From the NCBI GenBank assembly GCA_037952775.1, contig JBANAY010000001.1:3720001-3784000 (forward strand): a stretch of 64,000 bases of DNA, read 5' to 3'. Below are positions 1 to 10,510 of the stretch, in pieces; positions within the stretch are counted from its first letter, which is position 1; every line of letters starts with the position of its first letter. The translations under genes were made by a program, and so were the position numbers. The stretch comes from Clonostachys chloroleuca. Its lineage: Eukaryota > Ascomycota > Sordariomycetes > Hypocreales > Bionectriaceae. A model generated the notes under the pieces. That model was not told where the DNA came from, searched no databases, and saw only the letters and a program-made list of their open reading frames with translations.

Positions 1-1184
1 TCCTCCATGTCACGGCTGAGCACGGTGTCGGCCTTCTGGGTAGCGACAATATCGACATCAACACCGCGGAAAAGGGCGAACTTGATGGCCCACCAGAGGA
101 ATTCCTTCCTGTACCATGCCACCTCGGGCTTGGGTCCAACGAGGCTCTTCTTAGCGGGGGTAGTGCTCTCGGCAGCGTCAACAGAGTCACTCATGACGCC
201 GTCGACGGCCTTGTCTTCGTGCTGTCCCTCAACGTCACCCTCTTCAGAGTGTTGGGCCGCATGACGAGCACGCCGGGCATCCAGCTCCTCCCGAGTCAGA
301 TGGCCATCGTAGAAGTTACGCACGGCGCCAGTGAAACCGGGAGGCGGGGGTGGGACTTCCCCGCGGCGGAGCAGGAGAGGACCTTGGAAGATGTGCCAGG
401 CGCGAAGCTGCCAGTCCTCCTTGATGACGACTCTGTAGATCCAGGGAACGAGGAAGACGGCGACGAGCATACCGACACCAGCACCGGTGGCAACAATAAC
501 ACCAGGCATCTGGGCCTCAGTGAGGTCCACGGTGTAACCGCCGCCCTTCCAGAGGAGAAGCATGACAATAAGCGAGGAGGTAACCCAGAAGTAGAAGGGG
601 ATGAGAAAGAGACCCTTCATGGTGGGGTTCTTCCGTAGCAAGACACCGTACTTGGTGAAGAGGAAGATGAGGGAAGCAAATGTACCAGACAGGACAGGTG
701 CGATGACCCAGGCAAGGAAGACCTGAACAACACCAGACTGAATGTTCACGGAGCCATCCGCCTTGTATCCGACCCAAATGACAGCATTGCCACCAAGGGC
801 ACCAACACCCATACCGAGAACACCACCCAGGATGGAGTGGGTAGTAGACACGGGCATACCAACCTTTGTAGCAAAGGTAAGGTAAAGAGAAGAGGCAATA
901 ATCGCACAGGTCATGCCCAGCATGAGAAGGGCTGGTGAATCTTCAAAGGCTTGGACGTCGACAACCTTGGTTCGGATGGTATCAGCGACACGGCCGCCAA
1001 CACCGACAGCGCCAGCGAACTCGAGAATAGAGGCTCCGCACATGGCCTGGAGGTAGGTGATGGAGCGCGATGAGACGGACGAGGCCCATGAGTTGGCGAC
1101 ATCGTTGGCACCAATGTTCCAGGCGTCGAGGAAGGCGAAGATAGTGCCAACTGCGAAAAGGTAGTCAAATTGGTGGAGGACCAT
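1..1184 (-). CDS. pho-4: PHO-4 type Na+/phosphate symporter, 3'-truncated by window edge
   Basis: Plasma-membrane inorganic phosphate transporter of the PHO-4/PiT family (Neurospora PHO-4, yeast Pho89 type). About 394 codons read without a break or intron from the ATG at 1184 to the left edge, so the C-terminal third is missing. Near the N-terminus the family signature GANDVANSWA is present (residues about 23-32), and a second conserved copy region reads VSTTHSILGG. Several hydrophobic spans follow. A long hydrophilic, acid-rich loop comes after, roughly residues 265-345 (GEVPPPPPGF, then EEGDVEGQHEDKA), which matches the large cytoplasmic loop of fungal members. The chosen ATG gives the usual short N-terminus, MVLHQFDYLFAVGTIFAFLD. 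A TATA-like box lies about 250 bp upstream. Family assignment is firm. Cation dependence and phosphate regulation are inferred from the family. Confidence 0.95.
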   Translation of the reverse strand, partial: MVLHQFDYLFAVGTIFAFLDAWNIGANDVANSWASSVSSRSITYLQAMCGASILEFAGAVGVGGRVADTIRTKVVDVQAFEDSPALLMLGMTCAIIASSLYLTFATKVGMPVSTTHSILGGVLGMGVGALGGNAVIWVGYKADGSVNIQSGVVQVFLAWVIAPVLSGTFASLIFLFTKYGVLLRKNPTMKGLFLIPFYFWVTSSLIVMLLLWKGGGYTVDLTEAQMPGVIVATGAGVGMLVAVFLVPWIYRVVIKEDWQLRAWHIFQGPLLLRRGEVPPPPPGFTGAVRNFYDGHLTREELDARRARHAAQHSEEGDVEGQHEDKAVDGVMSDSVDAAESTTPAKKSLVGPKPEVAWYRKEFLWWAIKFALFRGVDVDIVATQKADTVLSRDME

Positions 1185-4100
1185 CTTGGGCAGCTAGTTG
1201 TTGTACAAGTGCTGATGGGAGAAATTGATGATGGATAAGTTATGTGATGCCCGGACGGCGGTATGAATAGTAGAAGTCTTCTACTGCCAAGCGGCGAGCA
1301 AAAAGTAGCACACAAGGTGATACTTTATGTCTGCACTGGCCGCAGAGGGGAGGGGAGGAAGAGGTGGAGAAAGTAGGTGGCTTGCTGAAGCAAAGTAAAA
1401 AGAGAAGAAGGTTTGGGGGCTTGTGCCCGATATTTATATAGGACGGCAAGCAGAAGAATGGAAGAATGGAGAGAAGGTTGGGACTGGTGGCTAGCACAGG
1501 CATCTCAACCGTCGACGGTAGGGTGTGTGAGGAGCAAAGACTCGAAGTGGGTTGGATGGGGGCATCGAAAACAACTCGTCTTGCCTCTTCCTGATGCGAT
1601 GTGCCATCGAAGTCTCCGGGATTGGCCCCAGTGCATGAGCCGGGAGGCTCCAGAGTCGCCTCAGGGTGGGAACCTGGCTGACTGCGTAAGGTATTGAGTT
1701 GCTACAAGGTGAAGAGGGGGAAAAGTGGCATTGAGAGACGGCATCCATCATGTACATCCCTACCAAGGGTGGAAGTCACTTGGGGCCTGCTCTGCCAAGG
1801 CAGGTACTTGCCGTCTAAAAAGTCGAATCCATAATAAAATACCTAAATCTTTGATGCCTCGGTGCCTCTAGCTGGTGGAGCACGTCGACGCTATGCTAAT
1901 CCTCGTCCGAGCCTCTCGTCTATGCGCTCTCCTGCGTCCAATTATGGCCGGATGGCCAGAAAAAGCTGTATTCTGTAGAGAACCAGATCACTAGATGCAC
2001 ATTGAGCTGAAAAATGAGCATCTTGTCTCGGGTTCTGCCTGCTACGGGCCATAGGGAGAGACACTCAAAGACACAGGAAAAGACGGTCGACCCCAGGACA
2101 GACGGCTGCCATTGGCGCCGGCCCGAATGAGAAAGTGAGCGCGTGAGCAATCGCCTTTTTGGGAGCTGGTTCCTCTGCCATATGCAAGCAAGTGAACAGC
2201 CGCAGGAAGCCTGTCGCCTAGCCAAGCCAGGTAAGCCCAGCCCAGCCCGGCGAGCGAGGAGGCGGGATTGATGGTGATAGTGGACAGGGTTGTCACACTG
2301 GCGGCTCTGGCGTCGTCAGTCAGTCACTATTTACAGGGGTCTCAGGGAGGTGGGGTGGCAGCAGAAGCGAATCATCTCCACTGCATCACAAGACAGGACC
2401 GCCTCACTTGGGGAAGTATGAGTGTACGAGCTTCGTTGATAAAATCTCTAATTGAGTCATTCGAGACCGTCGTCAATGGAGTCAGATTGGTGAATGAGAG
2501 CTTCCTATCCGACAATCGATGCTGTAGGGACGAAAGGGACGAAGATGACGAAGTGGGTAAGCACGTGCCCCATCCAGTATGGACCTCTCGGCGAACACAC
2601 AACAAGTAACAAGTTTATTTTCAACTCTAAATTTCTAAATTCTAGTTAAAATTCTTGCATTGACTAGGACGGCTCTGCACTATGGGTACCATCACCACAT
2701 TCACCCGCCAGCCACGAAGCAGGGTTACTCGCTGCGCAACTCGTAACAATAGCGTGCGGTATTTGTGTCATCACTCTCACACCTGGCAACTTGACTCCCC
2801 GTGCCGGTGACGTTAACAGCGATGGTAAGACTCCGCGAGAGCAGAGAGCAAAGTAAAGGTGCGGAAATGTTACAGTGTGGAGAGGAATTGGAGTGGAGAA
2901 TGGAGCTGATCTTCTCAAGATCTCAGCCAGTAACAGATCTAAATCCAGCACGTGTGCCCGTCATTGGTGATTCTGCCTCTCTTTTCTCCCCCTGTGTGCG
3001 GGTCAACTCAATGTGCATAAAGCCCCTGTTGATCCCCACCTCACCACCCGCCCCGACATGCAAGATCTGTCCAATTAGACTCTGTACATCGAGCACGTTG
3101 ATGAATCTTGCCATTTGGCACGTATGAACCAGGACATGCCCTAACGCAGAGCACCTATGAAGCTGCACACACCCCTCTGCCGGCCAAGACCTGAGGTGTT
3201 GGACATCGGAAGTGCCCAGGTGGGTAAGACTACGAAGCTCCTCCATGACAACAACAACACTTAGGACAATCGTCAAACCCCAGATGTCTCGAGCTATTAG
3301 AGCTCCAAATGGGGGGAAAGGGAGGCATGATTATCACATACATCATCACGCATTATCACATACACACAGCCGCCTCGTATCAAGAGCCATCATCCCTATG
3401 GCATATGGTTGACTGACATGCAGAAACAGAGACGCGTTCATGTCCATGGTCACAGCGCATCTCAGCCCCCAACACGGGGGTAGGTGTGTGAAAGGCAAGG
3501 ATGCCGAAACTCGTAAGAGCTCACGAGACTAGTTTCTCGACCTGGACGTTGTGACTGGGCTTCTTCCCCAGGAGTCAGATTTCCCGCTCGGCACTCATGC
3601 CGAAAGCTTCTTAGCTCTTGCCTACCTAGGTAGGCTAGCATTGATGAAATAGCTCAGACTCATATGAACAATGCCTGGGATTCATCATCGATCAACTTCA
3701 GGATCTGCCTCGTCGTCGTGAAGTTAGAGAACAGAAAGTTTCACCCTTTTAACTGAACCAAGCCTTCGACCAGTACGAAACACATGATAGGATTAAGTCA
3801 AAATATTGACAAGGGCTTTATTATCTTAGCAGGTACATCGCTAATGACTACAATGGGATTCAACTCAAGAAGTGACCCTTCCTCAGGACCTCAACCCCTG
3901 TTTCGCATGGTCAAACCACAAAATCAAACTCTCTAACGCCGGGTTCGTCCCGCTGACGGACCATCACCAACGATGCGCCCCGGCGGGAAGCACGGCCCCG
4001 GTTCGTTTTGCCTAATAAGCAATCATGCTTATACGGAAGCTTCTCTCAGGCACGTGGGCTGTTCTATTGGCTCAGAGGCTCTCGACCGTGATAGCTTGCA

Positions 4101-6142
4101 GTCTTAGGAGACCTGTGGAGGACTTCTCGAAAAGACTTCTCGAAAAAATGGCATGTTCTATGTGGACCTCAAAGTATCTCAATCCTTTACGTATTCTTAA
4201 TGAAAATGTGACGATTTTCGCATTATCTGATTGCATTTACGCAACATCTGAACAGGGCCTTGTTGAACCTCGTCTCATTCTGCCCACGTATCCGCGAGGC
4301 AGGTGATCTGGGGCTGTCAGCCCACTCTAGAAAGTTGAGCTCTCTTATGCTACTCTTCGTGCTGTCCAACCACTAGTCAAAATCTGCATTTCCTGTTGCC
4401 GACCTGGATTCAATGGCTATCAAGAGCGTGAGAAGGGGGAACTCCTCTCTTAAGGCGTCATACCAAAAGCCCTTTTTCTCCCTCACAATTCATATTATTA
4501 ATAGAGCTGGGTGGGCTGAAAGGTCGTTCATTCAAGCGGATAATTCTTTATTTGTGGTGTAGAGGAAAAGGCTCAGCTCTAATGAACAAATTACCCATTT
4601 CCGCTTGGCAAAATTCAGTTCGGCTCGCACACTCCGGTTTTTCTTCAAGGATATATCCGGAATAGCGCTTGCCTCGATGCTTTAAATCTGTCTAATGTTT
4701 CTCTGCACACCGTACCAGCCCGAGGTTGCAAGTCAAAGAGCTGGCAGATGACCAGAAGCGCAATCCACTGCATTGCCCATCGTCGGATGCGCACGCGTCA
4801 TCAACACCACACCATTGGAAAAACGAATCCCGAGTCCACAGCTAATACTGTACAATAAGTATCTACCAATCAACATCAATGTTTTACAGAGCTACACCTA
4901 CAAGATTTTGCAAGTAAGGTTATAGACATGATGTACAAGGAAATAAGACACGGCGCCGTTGGATATCTTCAACACCACCTACAGTTATATGACGCATCAG
5001 ATGCTCTATCTAACACGTCAAATTAAATTCGAGTATGCTCATCACCAAGTGCGGAACTCGTCACAGGAACTTTTTCCGATCTATTAAACCCCTCTATTCT
5101 CCCCTGCGGACATAACGACACCACGGGTACAAATCAGCTTATCACGAATAGCGAATATGAATGCAATCCTACGTATCCGACCTAAATCTGCCTTGAAATA
5201 AAAGAAGGTGATCGTCTGTCCATGTTTTCCGATGCACACTAAACTCAATTCAGACTTGCGCGCAGGGCAGATGTGAATTTCAAGAATCTCCCCGTACTTG
5301 TAGATACAAAATGAAACTTGACTTGCGCCGGATGCATCCTCGGGCTCCTATGGCGATTCTTGCCTCCAGAACACCCAAGATTTTTATACCTCACATGAAA
5401 CATGACTGCCTGCCTACCTACCTATCAGACACTGTGACAACTCAAGAACCTTTCATGTTACGTAGCGAGGACAATCCCAGCCTTGAGTTTACCAATAATG
5501 GTTGGCAGCTAGGTGAGTTCGGGTACCATTATTTTTCTCAATCAACAAGGTTCCTCCCTTGAGCGATGGGCAACTCCTTGATCGATGGGCAAGGCGCGAG
5601 TGAAACTCCAAAGTGAGGCCGACGTCCCAGACCGCTCCTCAGCTCCATCCAAACTTGAAGCGAAAGCGCCAAATAATGAGCCATCTCTTTCCAAGTCAAT
5701 TCAAGTTTGATAGGAGTTCCTTCCTTGAGGGTGACTGAGATCGAGATCCAAGGCTCCAGAGGAGACGTCAGCGCCTTCCGATGTCAACAGGCCGCACCTT
5801 CCCTAACGGTGACGAGGGCTCAGGCATGCCACACAAACCAAAGGTAAGAGTTCCAGAAGTGCCCAGGCACTGGTGTTCTCAAACTCGACCCTCACCTCAA
5901 CATCCCATTCTTCTACTTCTTCTCTTTTCTTCCTCGTTCACCTCTCCTCCCACCACGGGAACGTCTAGTAAGTCGCCCAAGCACCCATTACCTTATCATG
6001 AAGATACATGCTAATTCACCCTTTGAAAGCTATCGGCCTAGGCACGCCCATCGAAAAGCATTCAAATCTCCCACCGAAGTGGGTTCCAGGTCAAAAAAAA
6101 AAATATTAATCGCCCTTGAAACTAATTACAAGTGGTTAGAAA
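1185..6142. other. AT-rich gene-poor region with three CACGTG boxes
   Basis: Apart from the symporter promoter I see no convincing gene in these 5 kb. Open frames are short, with no family motif and poor codon bias. CACGTG, the core bound by the phosphate regulator NUC-1/Pho4, occurs at 2562-2567, 2949-2954 and 4051-4056. A small tandem duplication of GACTTCTCGAAAA lies near 4120-4147. From about 3.6 to 6.1 kb the sequence is AT-rich and could hold eroded repeats, but I could not identify an element. Confidence 0.5.
1431..1440 (-). promoter_or_regulatory. TATA-like box upstream of the phosphate symporter
   Basis: On the minus strand the sequence reads TATATAAATA, about 247-256 bp before the symporter ATG. 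The sequence between box and ATG is pyrimidine-rich on the coding strand, as in many fungal leaders. Position and composition suggest the core promoter. No transcript start is known. Confidence 0.45.
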
Positions 6143-6462
6143 ATGGCAGACAGGCAGCACAGGCAGGACTTACTCCGTGCCGTAAGGAGTTGGTATCGCC
6201 GACTAGAGGAACGTCGCCAAGAAAGACTACGATGCCTCAACGTAAGTAGCATGCGAGTTGGTCTTGGCAGTACATCGCTAATCAGGTGTCTATGAAGTGT
6301 AACAAGCGAGGGCATAAGAAGGCCCAATGCCCTCTACTAAAAAATAACTCTGCCCGACTAGAGCCATCAACAATCCCTCTGTCTGCAATTGGAATCCATA
6401 AATCAGAAACCGCCGACAACAAAGCCGAACATTTCGTGGTCGAAGCTGAATCAGCGACATAG
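6143..6462 (+). CDS. Small CCHC zinc-knuckle protein, two exons
   Basis: Model: exon 1 6143-6241, intron 6242-6297 (56 nt, GTAAGT donor, GCTAATC branch-like site, AG acceptor), exon 2 6298-6462; 87 aa. Splicing joins RCLN to CNKRGHKKAQC and creates an exact C-x2-C-x4-H-x4-C zinc knuckle (residues 31-44). In the unspliced DNA no frame carries the full motif, which is the main support for both gene and intron. The N-terminal part is Arg/Glu-rich and probably helical (RRLEERRQERLR). The tail after the knuckle is acidic to neutral, without recognised motifs. Zinc knuckles of this kind bind single-stranded nucleic acid in Gag proteins and small RNA-processing factors. Which applies here is unknown. 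It sits alone in an AT-rich region, so a relic of a retroelement gag is the main alternative. Confidence 0.55.
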
Positions 6463-7776
6463 TGACACGTCCTCCACCCGTCAAACCAAACGAGTAAAAC
6501 TAATAGTCAAACCTATGCATCTTTTTTTATTCGAAATCGACTGATGAGGGTGAATTTTGTTTGTATGTTTAGTCATGACACGTCAAGGCTCGGTCTGTGT
6601 ATAGGGTAGGACCGTCGGCTGGAAGATCGACAAGTTTTTGTCTCATGTAATTTCCCCTCTTCCATCGTGGCTAATCCTGGTGAAGAAGAAATAAGATACC
6701 TATCACCAAGTTACCTGGCTGGTTAATGATCACATCTCAAGGGATAGAAGACTCAATTTCGTCCAGCATGTCCCGACCTGGGTGCGATAAGCGGAAGCCT
6801 TACAATTTGGCCTAATTGTTGTCTGCATGAAGCTACCATTTGTTGGTTCGAGATGAATGGCCAACAACCGAGAATGGCGCGAAAGGCTATTTATTGGTCC
6901 GGCCAATTGCCCCTGTTGGGCTGCCTCTTCTTGAAAGGCCGAGGATCCCCCTCACCACAACACCTGTTACTCCCTCCAAGGGCCAGGTTGGATCCGGCCC
7001 GATTGAGCCGTTATGTCGTACTCGAGGGTAGCCAAGCTCCTAATACTGCATCAGATCAGCGACACCCGACGCTTGATTCAGGGATTGCGCATGAATGCGA
7101 GACGAAGGGATGGAAAAATTAAGCAACCGATCTCATCTTGATGTCCAGTGTCATCCAGCAGACGAGGTAGGAATGGACCCGAGACAATGGCACAACCAGA
7201 GTTCCGGTTGCTTTCCTGCTCCCTTCGGTTGGAGCGAAGGGCTAAATAGAAAACACCCGTCGGGACCTGACCTCTAATACCCGACGCAGCCTGATGAACA
7301 AGCGGTGATGGTTGTCCCTTCGGGTTATCTTTGCCTCGACAGGAAACCGTTCATGATGGTCAAGCCAATCAACCACCACAACTCCACTTTAGCCGTCATC
7401 TTTCGCAAAATCCCCATGGGGTGAGTAGGCCAGAACCCACATTTACTCCGTCTCCCCCGCGCAGTCTAAGGTCACCAGCTTCCTCCAAGAGGATCCTCAG
7501 ACGGGCCCAGCCAGGGCTAGGATCAGATGATGATGGGTTCGCATCCGTCTAGCAGGCGAGGTGCTAGTCATGCTTGACTGTACCTCCCTCCTCTCAACAT
7601 CCACGACCCCACTTCAAGGAGGAGGAATGTTACCATGTGTCGGCTCTGGTCGGGCATATAACTTGAGCGATCGCCCGGGAGTTTGAGTTGGGGTCCCTTC
7701 TCCAACAGCGAGCCCCTCCAATACCTCCCACAGCTCTCCTGACATTGTATCCCCCGACACGCCTCTCACGTTCGCC
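6463..7776. other. Intergenic, no gene recognised
   Basis: No reading frame here has family motifs or coding-like codon use. The last 250 bp are the presumed promoter and leader of the sugar transporter starting at 7777. A GC-richer patch at 6.9-7.6 kb contrasts with the AT-rich DNA to its left and may mark the end of the eroded region. Confidence 0.5.
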
Positions 7777-9364
7777 ATGGGCTTCAAGGAGTATCTCAAG
7801 GCTCGGTCGCTGAAAGCACCAAGGGACAGCGTTACCAAGGCTGCTGAACTGACCGTTCGGGAATCCATATGGCCCATTTCTCTTGTCACGGTTCTGTTTT
7901 TCCTTTGGGGCTTCAGCTACGGTCTACTTGACACGCTGAACAAGCACTTTCAGAACACATTGAACATCACCCAAGCTCGTTCTGCAGGTCTCCAAGCCGC
8001 CTACTTTGGGTGAGTCTAAACTGTTGTCTCTACAGTGATATCGAGTGAATATATTGACGGAGGAAAAGGGCATACCCTCTGGCATCAATTGGCCATGCCG
8101 CTTGGATTCTTCGACACTATGGTTACCGTGCCGTCTTTATCTGGGGATTGGTTCTGTACGCCATTGGAGCTTTGATTTCGATCCCGTGTATCAAAGCCAA
8201 GTCTTTTGGTGGTTTCTGCGCTGCTATTTTCATCATTGGAAATGGGCTGGGATCTCTAGAGACTGCAGCAAATCCTTTTATCACTGGTAAGCAAACCGAA
8301 TCTTCTTGTACCCCATGTCTAACATGCAAACTTAACATTTCTCAACAGTCTGCGGCCCTCCAAAGTACTCCGAGATTCGAATCAACCTATCACAGGCATT
8401 CAATGGAATCGGCACTGTCATCGCGCCTGTCCTCGGCTCATACGTCTTTTTCACCTTTGACGACGAAGCTGCTCTGGCCAACGTACAATGGGTGTACCTT
8501 GCTATTGCCGTCTTCGTTCTTATCCTCGCTACCCTCTTCTTTTTCTCTAACATTCCCGAAATCACGGATGCTGGTAGGAACACTCCCCTTAATTTCAAGG
8601 AAACACGTTACTGATGGAACTTAGATATGGCCTTCCAAGCGCAAGAAACCCACACCGACGCCGACGACAAGCCTTTCATCAAGCAGTACAAGCTTTTCCA
8701 TGCTGCTTTTGCTCAGGCATGCTACACAGGAGCACAAGTCGCGATTGCTTCTTTCTTCATCAACTATGCCGTGGCAACCAGACCCAACACCGAGGCTGAT
8801 GTCGGGTCTCAGCTGTTCGCAGGAGCACAAGCTGCTTTCGCTGTTGGCCGCTTTGTAGGCGTATTTGTCATGAGATACGTGCGCCCTCGTTTGATATTCT
8901 TGGCATTTTTGACGGGCTGCATCATATTCCTCATCCCCGCCATCGCGATACCTTCCTCCGGCCTCCAAGGAAACGCAGGCGTGGCTATGCTGTACCTTGT
9001 TCTGTTCTTCGAGTCGATCTGTTTCCCAACCATTGTGGCGCTCGGCATGCGTGGTCTTGGCCGGCACACGAAGAGAGGCAGTGGCTACATTGTTGGAGGT
9101 GTTGTTGGCGGAGCCTTTGTGCCGCCATTGACTGGTTTGGCCGCCGACAGACACGGGAATGGTGTTGGCATGGTCGTGCCGCTTTTCTTCTTGGTAGCAG
9201 CTTGGAGCTACTCGTATGCTGTCAATTTCGTGTCAAACTACGTCAAGGTTGTGGATGCTCTCGGCGACGCCGATATTGGCTTGCAGCACGCAGAAGTTGA
9301 TGAGAAAGGTTCAAAGACCAGGGCGTCGGTGGAGGAGAAAGCAGCTGTCGGACACGTACAGTAG
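7777..9364 (+). CDS. MFS transporter, FHS (fucose/glucose-galactose permease) family
   Basis: Model: exons 7777-8009, 8069-8286, 8349-8573 and 8625-9364; introns of 59, 62 and 51 nt, all GT..AG, frames joining exactly; 471 aa. The N-terminal segment FFLWGFSYGLLDTLNKHFQ is the typical first span of the fucose:H+ symporter (FHS) family. Further matches are GNGLGSLETAANPFITVCG in the middle, and ESICFPTIVALGMRGLGRHT followed by a glycine-rich span (GGVVGGAFVPPLTG) in the C-terminal half. About 12 membrane spans are expected, with a charged cytosolic tail (residues about 435-471). The role is proton-coupled uptake of a hexose or deoxyhexose at the plasma membrane; the substrate cannot be read from sequence. 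The ATG at 7777 opens the only frame running into the first span. No obvious partner gene lies beside it. Confidence 0.92.
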
Positions 9365-9918
9365 ACAAGAAGGATGGGGAGCATTGTATTCGGAATGAGC
9401 GTTGTATGGCTCTGCATAATTTTAGGTTCTTCGCCGTAAAAAGCCACGAAGGTCTATAGGAAACACAATAGAAGTTGTTCTCATTCACAAGACTACCTAC
9501 TCTAGCGCCGGGTCTGACCACTCTTCAATGTGAACTCTTTCCCATCCATGTCTATATCCCGTGCAATCAATTCCTGGGTGGAGTTGTGTTGATACGAAAT
9601 CGTATTCTTTAGACAAGAGTTGTAACTTTGTTTTTGTTAATCTGATGACAAAGAAGAGTTGTCTACACTTTCATCTGATGTCAAAGGTTGCGTGTTCATG
9701 ATAACAACAAGCGAAAGCGTTGCTAGATAACAAAGGAGATATCTTGGCCGCCGCAATGGAAGGAAACCAACAAGACTTGTATATAGGTTCAAAACTCTCT
9801 TCATCAGGTTTAAACGGGCTCAGCATGTTACACACAAGCAACTTGAACTTCTAATCTTCACTCACTCACTCAATCAATATATCAACAAACGTCTGTATAC
9901 AGGCAAGCTGAATTAAAC
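9365..9918. other. Intergenic, 3' region of the transporter and leader of a small gene
   Basis: No gene. The last about 60 bp contain a CACTCACTCACTCAATCAAT tract and a TATATC run just before the small open frame at 9919, typical of fungal 5' leaders. Confidence 0.5.
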
Positions 9919-10188
9919 ATGCCTTTTATTGCTACAGGAACCACCGGCGTGCAATATGAGACCAGCCAGTTGCGGCGCTCGAGTAAGGACTTGATGATAG
10001 ACTTGATGGCAACTAAGGTACCTGTTACAAGGCCAGCCGCCCAAGGCGATGTGGGAACGTCGTCCACTGTGATGTATACCTTGAAGGAGTTGGAGGCCGC
10101 GAGCGCATTCGTGTCTCTTTCCTCGGTTCAAACTACGCCCGAGGACGTGGAGGCGGCTAATATCCTCATGGCCATGTCGAGGTCTTGA
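9919..10188 (+). CDS. Small hypothetical protein with two AA-x-LM/FV helix motifs
   Basis: A single-exon frame of 89 aa. The ATG has a favourable context (AAAC before ATGCC) and follows a CA/CT-rich leader. No family is recognised with certainty. Two related short helices are visible near the C-terminus, ELEAASAFVSLSS (residues about 57-69) and DVEAANILMAMSRS (76-89), separated by a polar linker. This AA-x-LVxLS pattern recurs in short fungal nuclear or regulatory proteins, so a protein-interaction role is possible. There is no signal peptide or membrane span. It could also be a chance frame. The codon pattern and leader make me favour a real gene moderately. Confidence 0.5.
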   Translation: MPFIATGTTGVQYETSQLRRSSKDLMIDLMATKVPVTRPAAQGDVGTSSTVMYTLKELEAASAFVSLSSVQTTPEDVEAANILMAMSRS

Positions 10189-10510
10189 GATGGCGGTGAT
10201 TTGATGTCAGAGGAGTCCTGTCTGAGTGCTGGAAGCTGTCTTTGGCAGTGCGGAAACGACGAGTAATGAGACATTACTCGGAGGGAGGTTAACGCAGGAA
10301 GAGAGGGTTGAGGTCTGTCCATAAGTTGGATATAGAGTGCCTAGGAAGAGGCTTGGTTAATATTGGAAGAACTGCTGATGATAAAACATATATTTGTCTT
10401 TTGCTTTTCTCTTTGCGCAAGCTTCTAGTAACAGTAGCTGGTATCAATTCAATCGTTAAAAAAAGGAAACGTAGCAGGCGAAAGCAGCCGCTTGATTGCC
10501 TCTATGCACA
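10189..10510. other. Intergenic, no gene seen
   Basis: Between the small plus-strand frame and the end of SDA1 on the minus strand, so it should hold both 3' ends. An A-rich run lies near 10458-10465. Nothing else is recognised. Confidence 0.4.

Noticed and set aside
7530..7570. GGTTCGCATCC resembling a tRNA B box
   Set aside because: No A box at the right distance and no cloverleaf could be drawn; no tRNA found elsewhere either.
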